Under the pieces are notes generated by a model. It saw nothing but the letters and a program-made list of their open reading frames with translations. It made no database searches and was not told the DNA's origin. From contig NZ_CP113088.1 of assembly GCF_026625145.1 (NCBI RefSeq), forward strand, positions 1,653,501 to 1,717,500: a stretch of DNA of 64,000 nt, in the 5' to 3' direction. The position numbers were made by a program, and so were the translations under genes. Of the stretch, positions 27,655 to 38,110 are shown piece by piece. Within the stretch, counting starts at the first letter, position 1, and each line of letters begins with the position of its first letter. This stretch comes from Lacinutrix neustonica. Its GTDB lineage: Bacteria > Bacteroidota > Bacteroidia > Flavobacteriales > Flavobacteriaceae.

Positions 27655-30292
27655 TTATTTCAAACTATCCAAGCTACTCTTCAAGGTTTCAATCTTAGCC
27701 AAGGCATCTGCTTCTTTTTTACGTTCACCGGCAATGACCTGCTCCGGTGCTCCTGCAACAAAACGCTCGTTTGAGAGTTTCTTTTTAACCGATTTTAAGA
27801 AACCTTCAGTATAACTTAATTCTTCAGACAGTTTTTTAATTTCAGCTTCAACATCTATACTCCCTTCCATTGGGATGAAGTACTCATTAGACTTCACTCT
27901 GAAAGTCAATGCGCCTTCTACAGCGTCTTGAACGTAATCTATAGTCTCTAAATTACCTAGCTTAGCAATCACGGCATCAAAAGAAGTACTCACTTTTTCA
28001 TTATTAATTACCGAAAAACCAATCGCATCTTTAAATGCTATGTTCTTTTGTTTTCTAATGTTTCGGATACCGTAAATTACTTCAGATGCAAAATCAAATT
28101 CAGAAATTAAACGGTCATTTATTGGTTTAGCTTCCGCCATTTTGAAACGATTAATGCTTCTTCTGGTGTTCTTTCAGCTATATAATGCCGAGAGATCTTC
28201 TGTTAAGAATGGCATAAACGGATGCACTATTTTTAAGTTTTCCTCAAAAATTGAAATCACACTTTTTAATGTTTTTGCATCAATGGGTTGTTGGTAAGCA
28301 GGCTTAACCATTTCAAGCATCCAGCCGCAAAAATCATCATAAATCAATTTATAAATAGACATTAAAGCATCGCTTAAGCGGTATTTACTAAAGTGGTCTT
28401 CTATTTCTAGTAATGCCTTTTGAAATTTAGATTCGTACCACTCAATAGCTATTTTACTCGAGTGCGGTTGCTCTAACTTGGTATCTACTTCCCACCCATC
28501 GACTAAGCGGTACGCATTCCAAATTTTATTTCCAAAGCCTTTACCTTGCTGGCATAAGGTTTCATCGAACATTAAATCGTTTCCTGCGGCACTACTTAAT
28601 AATAAACCTACACGAACACCATCTGCAGTATATTCCTCAATCAGTTTTAAAGCATCGGGCGAATTTCCTAAACTTTTACTCATCTTCCGGCGTTGCTTAT
28701 CGCGAACCAATCCGGTTAAGTATACATTATTAAATGGTTTTTGGTCTTTATACTCATAACCCGCAATAATCATACGAGCCACCCAAAAGAATAAAATATC
28801 TCGGACCGGTAACCAAATCGTTTGTAGGGTAATAGTATTTTATGTCTTCGTTTTCAGGATTTCTAATACCATCAAAAACACTCATTGGCCACAACCAAGA
28901 AGAGAACCAGGTATCTAGTGCATCTGTGTCTTGTTTCAAGTCTGAAGCTTGAAGTTCCGTGTTTGAAGTTGCTACTCTCGCTTTCTCCACAGCACCTTCT
29001 ATACTTTCTGCCACAACAAAATCTTCTTTGCCATCGCCATAGAAATACGCAGGGATTTGTTGCCCCCAAAGCAGTTGACGCGAAATATTCCAATCGCGAA
29101 TGTTCTCCATCCAATGCCTGTACGTGTTTTCAAACTTCTTTGGAAATAATTTAATTTCAGAATCTTCTCCCAACACTGCTTCAATAGCCGGTTTTGCTAA
29201 GTCCTCCATTTTCAAGAACCACTGGTCACTTAATCTCGGTTCTATCACTGCTTTTGTGCGTTCTGATGTACCTACTTTATTAGTATGTGTTTCCGTTTTC
29301 ACTAAAATACCAGTGTCTTCTAATAGTGCCGCTACATTTTTTCTAGCCACAAAACGATCTTGACCTTCAAATTGCAATCCGAAGCTATTTAAACTCGCAT
29401 CTTCATTAAAAATGTCTATCACTTCTAATTGGTGCTTATCACCTAACCCCTTATCATTTTCATCATGGGCAGGAGTTACTTTTAAACAACCCGTTCCAAA
29501 TTCTATATCTACATACTCGTCTTCTATAATTGGAATAACTCTCCCGCAGATAGGAACAATTGCTTTTTTCCCTTTTAAATGTGCAAAGCGTTCATCGGTT
29601 GGATTAATACAGATAGCAGTATCTCCAAAAATGGTTTCCGGTCGTGTTGTTGCAATGGTTAACACCTCATCACTACCTTCAATCTTGTAATTTAAATAGT
29701 ATAATAAACCCTGACGTTCTTCGTGAATAACCTCTTCATCAGACAAAGTGGTTTTGGCTTCCGGATCCCAATTCACCATACGGTAACCGCGGTAAATTAA
29801 ACCTTTTTCGTATAGATCGACAAACACTTTAATGACCGCTTCAGACATGTCGTCATCCATTGTGAATTTAGTCCTCTCCCAATCGCAAGAACAGCCCAAT
29901 TTTTTAAGTTGTTCTAAAATAACACCTCCATATTCATCGGTCCATTCCCAGGCATGAACTAAAAATTCATCACGTGTTAAATCGTTTTTATCAATCCCCT
30001 GTTCTTTTAATTTAGCGACCACTTTTGCTTCTGTAGCAATAGAAGCGTGATCTGTTCCAGGTACCCAACAAGCGTTTTTTCCTTGTAAACGCGCCCTACG
30101 TATCAAAACATCTTGAATGGTATTGTTCAACATATGCCCCATATGTAATACTCCTGTGACGTTTGGCGGAGGAATAACAATAGTATATGGTTCTCTTTCA
30201 TCTGGTGTTGAATGAAAATAATTATGGGTCATCCAGTAGTCGTACCACTTATTTTCTACTTGTTTTGCATCATATTTAGATGGAATGCTCAT
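27655..30292 (-). CDS. valS: Valine--tRNA ligase (three frameshifts)
   Basis: Class I aminoacyl-tRNA synthetase charging tRNA-Val, 878 residues when restored, the usual length. Start at [16 protein letters not shown], the ATG at 30290-30292. HIGH motif HMGHM, KMSKS motif in [13 protein letters not shown], and a C-terminal coiled-coil arm ([14 protein letters not shown]). Breaks on the plus strand: 28799-28804 (TCTCGG; restores TGPDILFFW), 28188-28193 (CCGAGA; restores EDLWHY with the expected Trp) and 28133-28136 (restores SKWPEAKP). This essential gene cannot be a pseudogene, so the breaks must be sequence errors. Confidence 0.95.
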
Positions 30293-30390
30293 ACTTTGGA
30301 ATAGTTTTTGAATGTTGATTAGCAAAAATACTTATATTTATGTTTCTGTGAAATTATAACCAGTATTAATCTATCGTTAAAAAGGGTGCT

Positions 30391-30398
30391 TATATTTG
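30391..30398 (+). promoter_or_regulatory. TATATTTG promoter element
   Basis: Exact TAnnTTTG match 77 bases before the DUF1573 gene and pointing at it. Confidence 0.5.
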
Positions 30399-30474
30399 TG
30401 AGTATGCTTTACATCTAATATTTTTGCAGAACAACTTAAAAGTGTTTATGTTTACATAACAAATAAAACAGAAA

Positions 30475-30924
30475 ATGATGAAAAATTTAATAGCAGTATT
30501 ATTTATCGGATTAATGAGCTTTTCAGTTAGCGCTCAAGATAAGGTGGCAAAAATTGAATTTAAAGAAACCACAATAGATTACGGAACTATTGAAAAAGGA
30601 GCTAACGGCGTTAGAACTTTTGAGTTTAAAAACACTGGCGATGCGCCTTTAATTATATCTAATGTAAGTTCAAGCTGTGGTTGTACTGTGCCAAAAAAAC
30701 CGGAAAACCCAATCCTACCAGGAATGACTGGTGAGATTGAAGTAAAATATGACACGAAGCGTGTGATGCCTATTAGAAAAACAATTACTGTTTTATCTAA
30801 TGCTGAAACACCAACTGTAGCCTTAAAGATTAAAGGAGAAGTTATTGATCCTTCTAAAACAAGTGTTTTAGAAAAAAAGATAAAAGTGTTATGGAGCAAT
30901 AAATCTTTATCACCCATAAAATAA
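30475..30924 (+). CDS. Secreted DUF1573 domain protein
   Basis: 149 residues, signal peptide ending SVSAQ. One immunoglobulin-like DUF1573 domain: FKNTGDAPLIISNVSSSCGC with the conserved CGC, then the GEIEVKYDTK strand. Periplasmic or cell-surface. The family is common in Bacteroidota and without a firm biochemical role. Stand-alone gene followed by a shared terminator. Confidence 0.85.
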   Translation: MMKNLIAVLFIGLMSFSVSAQDKVAKIEFKETTIDYGTIEKGANGVRTFEFKNTGDAPLIISNVSSSCGCTVPKKPENPILPGMTGEIEVKYDTKRVMPIRKTITVLSNAETPTVALKIKGEVIDPSKTSVLEKKIKVLWSNKSLSPIK

Positions 30925-30952
30925 AAAGCCGAAGCCATTGCTTCGGCTTTTT
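30923..30952. terminator. Bidirectional terminator
   Basis: 13-bp stem AAAAAGCCGAAGC / GCTTCGGCTTTTT with loop CATT, between two convergent genes; both stop codons touch its edges. Confidence 0.85.
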
Positions 30953-32286
30953 ATTTTATGGGTGATTCTAAGGTTAAAATGACCGGTATTCTTATACCTA
31001 TGCGCTCCACTTCAAGTTTTAACTTAGTACCTTCTTCTTCAAAAAAACGCCCCATGAGTTGTTTTAACGAAAAATTAGATGCCTCACTACCATTTATTTT
31101 AATAAGTTGATCCCCTTTTTTTAAACCAACACGTTCTGCAGGAGAACCTGGCGTTACTTGCGTAATAATATAAGTGTTCTTAGCTACTAAAATGTTTTTT
31201 GACACATAAATCGCCCTTACATTGACCGTTTTATTTTCAACATCAATGTCTTGAGATGCTCTTTCTATTTCTGTGATTAATCGAATACCATCATTTTCTA
31301 ATTCTATGCCACACTTATTGTAACTAAATTCATCATTAAAATATCTATTCTTTTCAAGTGTTATTTTAGCTTTTTGATAATTAAAAACCAGGTTGAATCG
31401 TTTTAGAACCTCGCCACCGAGGCTTCCATTACGCCCTTCAATTTTCCTGAGAACGGAAATATAATCATCATCAGGAAAGGCGACTTTAGGGTCTTTTAAT
31501 GTAAATGACTTAAGCCTTAATTCATCTATTTTCGAACGCTTTCCATGCACGTTTCCACTTAATCCATAGCCTAAAAAATCTTCAAAATATTTTTTATCAA
31601 TACTCAAACCTAAACTGTCATCTTTAAAAAGCCAAACAGCATCACTACTACCGAGAATCTATTAATAATTTTACTGGAATTTCCTTTGAATCAATATTGG
31701 TAATCAAATCGATATATGGCTTACCATTATAAAACTGTAAATTAAACCCTTCGCAGCTTCTACACCTTTTGTCTTTATAATCTTCAGGGTTATACGCTTT
31801 AATTTGTTTTTTTGAATAGTTAATATCTACAACGAGATCCTTAAAAAAATCATACCCTATAATACCATGAACAGGAACCCCTAGTTTTGGTGCAAAATTG
31901 GCTGATTTATCAAAAATGACATAAAATTCCTGATCTTCATTTACAGCTTCTCCAATTTTGAACGTGTTATGTGAAGATTTTAAGGCTTGAACAGTACCAT
32001 CATTACCCAATCCTTTTAGGTAAATCGTTTCAGAATTCAAAATTTTAAGAGAATCAGAAGAATTAATAAAATTAAAAACAATGGGCACCCTTACCCCTGT
32101 ATCTAACAGAAAAGACAAGGTTACCCCATTGACTTCAACGGGAATAATAACCACATTGTTAATTAATGTGAAATCAATTTTTGTAACGCCTTTTTTTGTG
32201 TCTATATTGTATTTTGCCTGTCCGTAACTAGAAAAACTTAAACAGCACAAACCGAATAAAAAGCAAAACAAACCTCTAAACGTCAT
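30951..32286 (-). CDS. Secreted retropepsin-like aspartyl protease with PDZ domain (one frameshift)
   Basis: About 445 residues after removing one base at 31651-31656 (CCGAGA, expected CCAGA). I take the start at MTFRGLFCFLFGLC, which begins a signal peptide ending SYGQ. Two pepsin-type halves each carry an aspartate motif: FLLDTGVRVPIVF and, after correction, LLIDSGSSDAVWLF. Without correction the second active-site aspartate half is cut off. A C-terminal PDZ domain (VTPGSPAERVGLKKGDQL) follows. It is likely a periplasmic or surface protease; the substrate is unknown. Confidence 0.85.
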
Positions 32287-32462
32287 CTCTCCCAAACTAT
32301 CTCTTTTTACTGTCATCATGTACCTTTATCCACAGAGTTAATAACCATTTGTTAATACGATAAACGTTTTACCCTGCCCATTTCGTTGTGGATCAAGTTA
32401 AACAATTTATTGACACTCATTAGACTTTTTTTTCGCAACTTTGTGTTTCAAAATTTTATTTT

Positions 32463-33653
32463 ATGCCATCAATTTCAAATAAAGGCCAAGCAATGCCACA
32501 ATCACCAATAAGAAAATTAGTGCCATTTGCAGAAAAAGCCTATACACAAGGGAAAACCGTTTATCATTTAAATATTGGTCAACCGGATATAAAAACGCCA
32601 CAAATTGCTCTCGACGCAGTGAAAATTCATTCTCCGGAGATATTAGCTTATACACGCTCTGAAGGCTCTGAAGATTACAGACGGAAAATTGCTAATTATT
32701 ATGCCAAGAAGGACATCCCTGTTAAACACGATGATATTATAGTGACAACTGGAGGAAGCGAAGCTCTTCTGTTTACCTTTGGTAGCGTTATGGATGTCGA
32801 TGACGAAGTCATTATTCCTGAACCATTTTATGCTAATTACAATGGCTTCTCTACTGCTTCCGGTGTTAAAGTAGTGCCTGTAATTTCTAAAATAGAAGAT
32901 AATTTTGCCTTACCGCCTATAGAAGAATTCGAGAAATTAATCACACCAAGAACCAAGGCCATTTTAATATGTAATCCGGGTAACCCAACTGGTTATTTAT
33001 ATTCTAAAGAGGAAATACAAAAACTGGCAGCTATTGTAAAAAAACATGATTTATTTTTAATTGCTGATGAAGTATACCGGGAATTTGCATATGACGGTAC
33101 TATCCATTACTCCATTCTTCAAGAAGAGAGCTTAGATGAACATGCTATCGTTATCGATTCTGTTTCTAAACGTTATAGCATGTGTGGCGCAAGAATTGGT
33201 TGCATGGTTTCAAGAAATAAAGAAGTCATACAAACAGCATTAAAGTTTGCCCAGGCGAGATTGAGTCCGCCAACTTTAGCACAAATTGCCAGCGAAGCTG
33301 CATTAGACACCCCACAAAGTTATTTTGACGATGTTATCGAAGAATACGAAGATAGAAGAAACACTTTAATTAGAGAACTAAATAAAATTGAAGGCGTAAA
33401 AGTTGGAAACCCAAAAGGCGCTTTTTATTGCATTGCACAATTGCCAATAAAAAACAGTGATGCTTTTGCGCAATGGCTTTTAGAAGAATTTGATGTTAAT
33501 GGAGAAACTATTATGGTCGCTCCAGCTGCAGGCTTTTATTCTACTCCAGGTGTGGGAATGAACCAAATTAGAATTGCATACGTACTTAATAAAGAAAGCC
33601 TCGTAAAAGCCGTTCATATATTAAAAGAAGCCCTAAAAATTTACAAGGATTAG
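32463..33653 (+). CDS. PLP-dependent aminotransferase, AspC-like
   Basis: 396 residues, fold type I. NPGNPTG, the Asp of ADEVYREF and the PLP lysine in SVSKRYSMCGARIG are all visible. C-terminal arginine region: MNQIRIAY. It transfers amino groups between amino acids and 2-oxo acids, probably aspartate-like. CAACTTTG 12-20 bases upstream may be its promoter. Its stop overlaps the murB start. Confidence 0.88.
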   Translation: MPSISNKGQAMPQSPIRKLVPFAEKAYTQGKTVYHLNIGQPDIKTPQIALDAVKIHSPEILAYTRSEGSEDYRRKIANYYAKKDIPVKHDDIIVTTGGSEALLFTFGSVMDVDDEVIIPEPFYANYNGFSTASGVKVVPVISKIEDNFALPPIEEFEKLITPRTKAILICNPGNPTGYLYSKEEIQKLAAIVKKHDLFLIADEVYREFAYDGTIHYSILQEESLDEHAIVIDSVSKRYSMCGARIGCMVSRNKEVIQTALKFAQARLSPPTLAQIASEAALDTPQSYFDDVIEEYEDRRNTLIRELNKIEGVKVGNPKGAFYCIAQLPIKNSDAFAQWLLEEFDVNGETIMVAPAAGFYSTPGVGMNQIRIAYVLNKESLVKAVHILKEALKIYKD

Positions 33654-34666
33654 TGCACATTCAACACAACATATCTTTAAAACCATATAATACTTTTGGT
33701 ATCGATGTCATGGCGAGCCATTTTGTGTCTGTAGCTTCTGTTTCCGATTTAATCTCAGTAATTAAACAGAAAGATTTCTCTAAGAAGTTCATTCTTGGTG
33801 GAGGGAGTAATATGCTATTGACTAAAAATGTTGAGGCACTTGTTGTACATATAAACTTAAAAGGAAAGACTATTATTTCACAAGAGGACAGCCATGTTTT
33901 AATTAAGGCTGAAGCTGGAGAAAACTGGCATGAATTTGTTTTATGGTGTTTGGATCACGATTTTGGTGGCCTCGAAAATATGTCTCTCATTCCAGGTAAC
34001 GTGGGTACCGCTCCCATTCAAAATATTGGGGCATATGGTATGGAGTTAAAAGACCATTTTATAAGTTGCCAAGCCTTGAATGTCGACACTCTAGAAACAG
34101 AAACTTTTAACAAATTAGACTGCAATTTTGGTTATCGCAATTCAATTTTTAAGCAACAAGCAAAAGGAAAGTATATTATTACTAGTGTCGTTTTTAAATT
34201 AACAAAAAAGAGACATGCTTTACGAACAAATTATGGCGCCATACAAGGGCAACTGGATTTTATGGGGGTTAAGAAGCCCACCATTCAAGATATTTCTAAA
34301 GCCGTGATTGCTATTCGGGAAAGTAAGTTACCCAATCCAAAAGTGATTGGGAACAGTGGCAGCTTTTTTAAAAACCCCATCATTTCTTCTGAAGCATTTA
34401 AAGCACTACAAAAAAACTTTCCTGACGCTCCTAGTTATCCTATTTCAGAACACGAAGTAAAGGTTCCTGCAGGATGGCTAATAGAAAAAGCAGGTTTTAA
34501 AGGCAAGACCTTTGGTAATTATGGGGTACATAAAAACCAGGCCCTCGTTTTGGTTAACTATGGTGGCGCAAAAGGGAAAGACATATTAGCACTTTCAAAA
34601 TTGATACAAAATACAATTTATCGTATATTTAATATTTCTATTGAAGCCGAGGTAAATATTTTATAA
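33653..34666 (+). CDS. murB: UDP-N-acetylenolpyruvoylglucosamine reductase
   Basis: 337 residues; NADPH/FAD enzyme making UDP-N-acetylmuramate for peptidoglycan. GTG start overlaps the preceding stop (TAGTG). FAD site LGGGSNMLLT and SLIPGNVGTAPIQNIGAYG; the catalytic Ser lies in GNSGSFFKNP; C-terminal Glu in ISIEAEVNI. Type I layout with the Y-loop region RNSIFKQ. Translational coupling to the aminotransferase is likely. Confidence 0.95.
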   Translation: MHIQHNISLKPYNTFGIDVMASHFVSVASVSDLISVIKQKDFSKKFILGGGSNMLLTKNVEALVVHINLKGKTIISQEDSHVLIKAEAGENWHEFVLWCLDHDFGGLENMSLIPGNVGTAPIQNIGAYGMELKDHFISCQALNVDTLETETFNKLDCNFGYRNSIFKQQAKGKYIITSVVFKLTKKRHALRTNYGAIQGQLDFMGVKKPTIQDISKAVIAIRESKLPNPKVIGNSGSFFKNPIISSEAFKALQKNFPDAPSYPISEHEVKVPAGWLIEKAGFKGKTFGNYGVHKNQALVLVNYGGAKGKDILALSKLIQNTIYRIFNISIEAEVNIL

Positions 34667-34719
34667 TTGCAATACCTGTTTCATAGCAACGTTAATCTAA
34701 CTAACAAATAGCAATACCA

Positions 34720-35250
34720 TTGAGTCTCTCTATAGAAGAAGAAATAGTTGTTTTATTAAAAAGTGGTGACAAAAAAGCCATTGGCTTATTGTATGAAAAC
34801 TATTCTGATGCCCTTTTAGGTGTCATAAAAAAAGTGATTAATGACGATGACACTGCACAAGACGTTTTGCAGGAAGGGTTTGTGAAAGTGTGGAAAAAAA
34901 GTAAAAGTTATGATTCTGAAAAAGCAAAACTGTTTACTTGGTTGTATCGCATTTTCTATAATTCGGCCATTGATAAAGTACGCTCTTTAAACAATAAAAC
35001 AAAAAAGGAGATCCAAATTGAAGATTCAAACGTATATAAACTGACCACCAATAGTTTAAATCAAGATACTTTAGACATCAAAAAACATCTAAGTAGTCTA
35101 GATTTAAAATATCAAATTGTTATAAATGCACTCTTTTTTGAAGGCATGACACAACAAGAAGCGAGTGACGAATTAAACATTCCCTTAGGAACTATAAAGT
35201 CAAGATTAAAAATAGGCTTAAGAGAATTGAAGAAAATTTACAACCCTTAA
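34720..35250 (+). CDS. ECF RNA polymerase sigma factor
   Basis: 176 residues with a TTG start. Region 2: DDTAQDVLQEGFVKVW and KLFTWLYRIFYNSAIDKVR. Region 4: EGMTQQEASDELNIPLGTIKSRL. It is followed after 4 bases by a membrane anti-sigma gene, so this is the classic sigma/anti-sigma pair, probably responding to an envelope or oxidative signal. Confidence 0.9.
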   Translation: MSLSIEEEIVVLLKSGDKKAIGLLYENYSDALLGVIKKVINDDDTAQDVLQEGFVKVWKKSKSYDSEKAKLFTWLYRIFYNSAIDKVRSLNNKTKKEIQIEDSNVYKLTTNSLNQDTLDIKKHLSSLDLKYQIVINALFFEGMTQQEASDELNIPLGTIKSRLKIGLRELKKIYNP

Positions 35251-35254
35251 CATT

Positions 35255-36055
35255 ATGAAAATGATTGTTGATAGTAATACATTTTTAGAATCGGGTTTAT
35301 TAGAAAAATATTTAATAGGCCAAACGAGTCCTCAGGAAACACTTGAGGTTGAACAGTATATTTCTAAATATCCTGAAGTTGATGCGGTGTACCAAACACT
35401 TCAAAATAATTTAGAATTATCTGCTTTCGCAAATGCAGAAGAAGCCCCCGTGCATCTTTTAGGCAACATCCTTTCTAGTTTGGATGACACCCCTGTGATT
35501 GCCATGAATACTACGTCATTTAAATCGTGGTTTGGTTATGGCATAGCGGCTAGCGTTGTCGCTTTATTATTTGCAAGTACATCCTTTTATCTCTACACTC
35601 AAAACGACTCTTTACTAGATGAAAATCAAACCATAGTAGAGGAACTTTATGACCTAAGAAGCGATATTGCTAATAATAATTTAAAGCTTGATGCTTTAGC
35701 TGATCAATTTGCTCAGCTTAATAATCCGGAGACTGAAAAGTATATTCTAAAAGGGAATCGTAGGGCTAAAAACTTAAAGGCAGTCGCATACATTAACCCA
35801 AAAGAAAAAACATCGATGCTCGATGTTGTGTCTTTACCTATTTTACCAGATGACAAAGTGTATCAAATTTGGGCAGATTTGCAAGGTAAAATGGTTAATC
35901 TAGGTATTTTAAGCGAAAGAGATAGGCGCTTACAGCAAATTCCTTACACTGAGGATGCTTTAGGTTTGAGCATTACTATAGAAAGAAAAGGAAAACTACC
36001 TTCAACGTCTACTGAAACTCCTGTGGCAGAGATTGAATTGAACTTGAAAGAATAA
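35255..36055 (+). CDS. RskA-type anti-sigma factor
   Basis: 266 residues. The cytoplasmic N-terminal region (LLEKYLIGQTSPQETLEVEQ) binds sigma in this family. One TM helix at about residues 93-113 (YGIAASVVALLFASTSFYLY), a short coiled coil, then the periplasmic RskA C-terminal domain (DKVYQIWADLQGKMVNLGIL). It holds the upstream sigma factor at the membrane. Confidence 0.9.
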   Translation: MKMIVDSNTFLESGLLEKYLIGQTSPQETLEVEQYISKYPEVDAVYQTLQNNLELSAFANAEEAPVHLLGNILSSLDDTPVIAMNTTSFKSWFGYGIAASVVALLFASTSFYLYTQNDSLLDENQTIVEELYDLRSDIANNNLKLDALADQFAQLNNPETEKYILKGNRRAKNLKAVAYINPKEKTSMLDVVSLPILPDDKVYQIWADLQGKMVNLGILSERDRRLQQIPYTEDALGLSITIERKGKLPSTSTETPVAEIELNLKE

Positions 36056-36079
36056 GAGTTCTAAACCTTTATCATATTA

Positions 36080-36115
36080 AATAAAGCTCTCCTCATGCAG
36101 TAGAGCTTTATTTTT
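36080..36115 (+). terminator. Terminator of the sigma/anti-sigma operon
   Basis: AATAAAGCTCT pairs with AGAGCTTTATT, followed by T-rich sequence, 24 bases after the anti-sigma stop. Confidence 0.75.
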
Positions 36116-36207
36116 ATCTTGGAATTTAATCTCAATGATCTCTTAATTTGAATCCCATAAATATTCTTGATGTTTGTGGCATTAGTGAAAACGTAAAATT
36201 AAAATAG

Positions 36208-36215
36208 TATCTTTG
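36208..36215 (+). promoter_or_regulatory. TATCTTTG promoter element
   Basis: Exact TAnnTTTG match 27 bases before the GTG start of the small membrane protein gene. Confidence 0.6.
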
Positions 36216-36242
36216 CAACACTAATTTAAAAAATTATTTTTA

Positions 36243-36446
36243 GTGAAACTTCTTCTAATCACATTAGTACTATTAGGCTTAGCCATTGCAGGAATAGCGA
36301 TAAAAATATGGGCTAAAAAAGACGGTAAATTTGCTGGCACTTGTGCAAGCCAAAACCCAATGATTAACAAAGATGGGGAAGCTTGTGGATTTTGTGGTAA
36401 AACGCCGGAGCAGTTCGAAAATTGTAACGAACCGCAACACTCCTAA
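36243..36446 (+). CDS. Small membrane or secreted Cys-rich protein
   Basis: 67 residues, GTG start. N-terminal TM helix (LLLITLVLLGLAIAGIAI) followed by KIWAKKDGKFAGTC and a Cys-containing tail EACGFCGKTP. This is a widely conserved flavobacterial family of unknown role; the four Cys could bind metal or form disulfides. It is the first gene of a run with a glycosyltransferase, a sigma factor and a transporter. Confidence 0.8.
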   Translation: MKLLLITLVLLGLAIAGIAIKIWAKKDGKFAGTCASQNPMINKDGEACGFCGKTPEQFENCNEPQHS

Positions 36447-36459
36447 CCTTTAACCTTAT

Positions 36460-37572
36460 ATGCTTTTACTTGAAATTCTGTACTATTGCTTTGTGGTTGT
36501 AGTGGGTATTCAAGTGGTTTATTTTGGTATTATCTTTGGCAGTTTTGCTTTTTGTAAACCTGTATCTATATCAAAAAAAAATATTCCGGTCTCAATTATT
36601 ATTTGCGCAAAAAATGAAGCGGGCAATATTAAAAAATATCTGCCTTCCATTTTAAACCAAGAATATCCGGAGTTTGAAGTCGTCTTAATTAATGATGCCT
36701 CTCATGACGAGACTCTAGATGTTTTTGAAGGGTTTGCAAGAGACCATAAAAACATTAAAATTGTTAATGTAAAAAATGTTGAAGCCTTTTGGGCCAAAAA
36801 AAAATACGCGCTCACTTTAGGTATTAAAGCAGCTACACATAATCAATTATTATTTACAGATGCAGACTGTGAGCCTGTTTCAAACCAATGGATTAGTGAA
36901 ATGGCTTCTCACTTTTCAACCGAAAACACAGTGATTTTAGGTTATGGTGCTTATCATAAAATTAAAAAATCTTTTTTAAACAAGCTTATTCGCTATGAAA
37001 CCGTTTTGACAGCGATTCAATATTTTTCGTTTGCTCAAATTGGCACACCTTTTATGGGGGTGGGTCGTAATCTAGCTTACCATCGTGATGAGTTTTTTAA
37101 AGCAAATGGTTTTATAAATCATATAGATGTACGTTCAGGTGATGATGATCTTTTTATTAATGAAGTGGCCTCAAGTGATAATACTGCGGTTTGTTTTACC
37201 CCGGACAGTTTCACGACTTCTCAGCCTAAGCTAAGTTTTAAAAATTGGTTTAGGCAAAAACGCAGACACATTTCAACAGCGCATAGATATAAGTTTTCTC
37301 ACAAAGCGTTACTCGCCCTATTTTACAGTTCTCAATTATTGTTTTGGGTACTATCCATAATACTGTTCATTTTTCTTTTTAATTGGCCATTTGTGATTTT
37401 ACTTATTGTTTTTAGATGTACCATACAGCTTTTGGTCGTTGGCGTTTCAGCAAAAAAACTAAATGAAACAGATTTAGTGTTTTTACTTCCCGTTTTAGAA
37501 CTTTTTTTAATTGGTTTTCAATTAACTATATTTATAACAAATCTCATTTCAAAACCTAACTATTGGAAATAG
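36460..37572 (+). CDS. Membrane glycosyltransferase family 2
   Basis: 370 residues. N-terminal TM helix, GT-A domain with SIIICAKNEAGNI, LINDASHDET and the DxD-like LLFTDADCEPV, then QKRRHISTAH (the Q/RxxRW-like motif of processive enzymes). Two or three C-terminal TM helices (from LALFYSSQLLFWVLSI). Acceptor unknown; an envelope polysaccharide or lipid is likely. The next gene overlaps its end by 10 bases. Confidence 0.88.
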   Translation: MLLLEILYYCFVVVVGIQVVYFGIIFGSFAFCKPVSISKKNIPVSIIICAKNEAGNIKKYLPSILNQEYPEFEVVLINDASHDETLDVFEGFARDHKNIKIVNVKNVEAFWAKKKYALTLGIKAATHNQLLFTDADCEPVSNQWISEMASHFSTENTVILGYGAYHKIKKSFLNKLIRYETVLTAIQYFSFAQIGTPFMGVGRNLAYHRDEFFKANGFINHIDVRSGDDDLFINEVASSDNTAVCFTPDSFTTSQPKLSFKNWFRQKRRHISTAHRYKFSHKALLALFYSSQLLFWVLSIILFIFLFNWPFVILLIVFRCTIQLLVVGVSAKKLNETDLVFLLPVLELFLIGFQLTIFITNLISKPNYWK

Positions 37573-38108
37573 AAGAAGCGATTGCAAAAGCAAAGAAAAA
37601 TGATCAAAAAGCATTTAACTTTTTGTTAGATAATTTTTGGGATTACGTATACGGCTTTCAACTTAAACGTATAGAAAACGAAAATGATGCCGAAGACATT
37701 ACCATTCAAACCTTCTCTAAAGCATTTGATAAAATAGAGAAGTATGATGAGAAGTATTCCTTTAAAACTTGGTTGATTACCATCTCTAAAAACATCCATA
37801 TAGATTTACTTCGAAAAGAAAAGAGTTCCATCAACTCAAAAATCACTAACCATGACGATGATACGGTCTATCAAGTTATTGACGAATCTCCTTCTCCGGA
37901 GGACAAACTCATTAAAGAGCAAAATTTAGCGACCCTGTTACGCGATATTAAAAAGCTTAAACCCCATTATCAAGAAGTTATTAATCTGCGGTATTTTCAA
38001 GAATTAAGCTATACCGAAATTAGCAAAGAACTTGGTGAGCCCATGAATAATGTAAAAGTTAAATTACTGCGTGCTAAAAAGCTATTAGCCGAGATCATTA
38101 AAAGATAA
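37563..38108 (+). CDS. ECF RNA polymerase sigma factor
   Basis: 181 residues with a TTG start inside the end of the glycosyltransferase gene. Region 2: DAEDITIQTFSKAFDKI and TWLITISKNIHIDLLR. Region 4: YQEVINLRYFQELSYTEIS, then EPMNNVKVKLLRAK. No anti-sigma gene follows; a transporter does. Confidence 0.9.
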   Translation: MEIEEAIAKAKKNDQKAFNFLLDNFWDYVYGFQLKRIENENDAEDITIQTFSKAFDKIEKYDEKYSFKTWLITISKNIHIDLLRKEKSSINSKITNHDDDTVYQVIDESPSPEDKLIKEQNLATLLRDIKKLKPHYQEVINLRYFQELSYTEISKELGEPMNNVKVKLLRAKKLLAEIIKR

Positions 38109-38110
38109 CC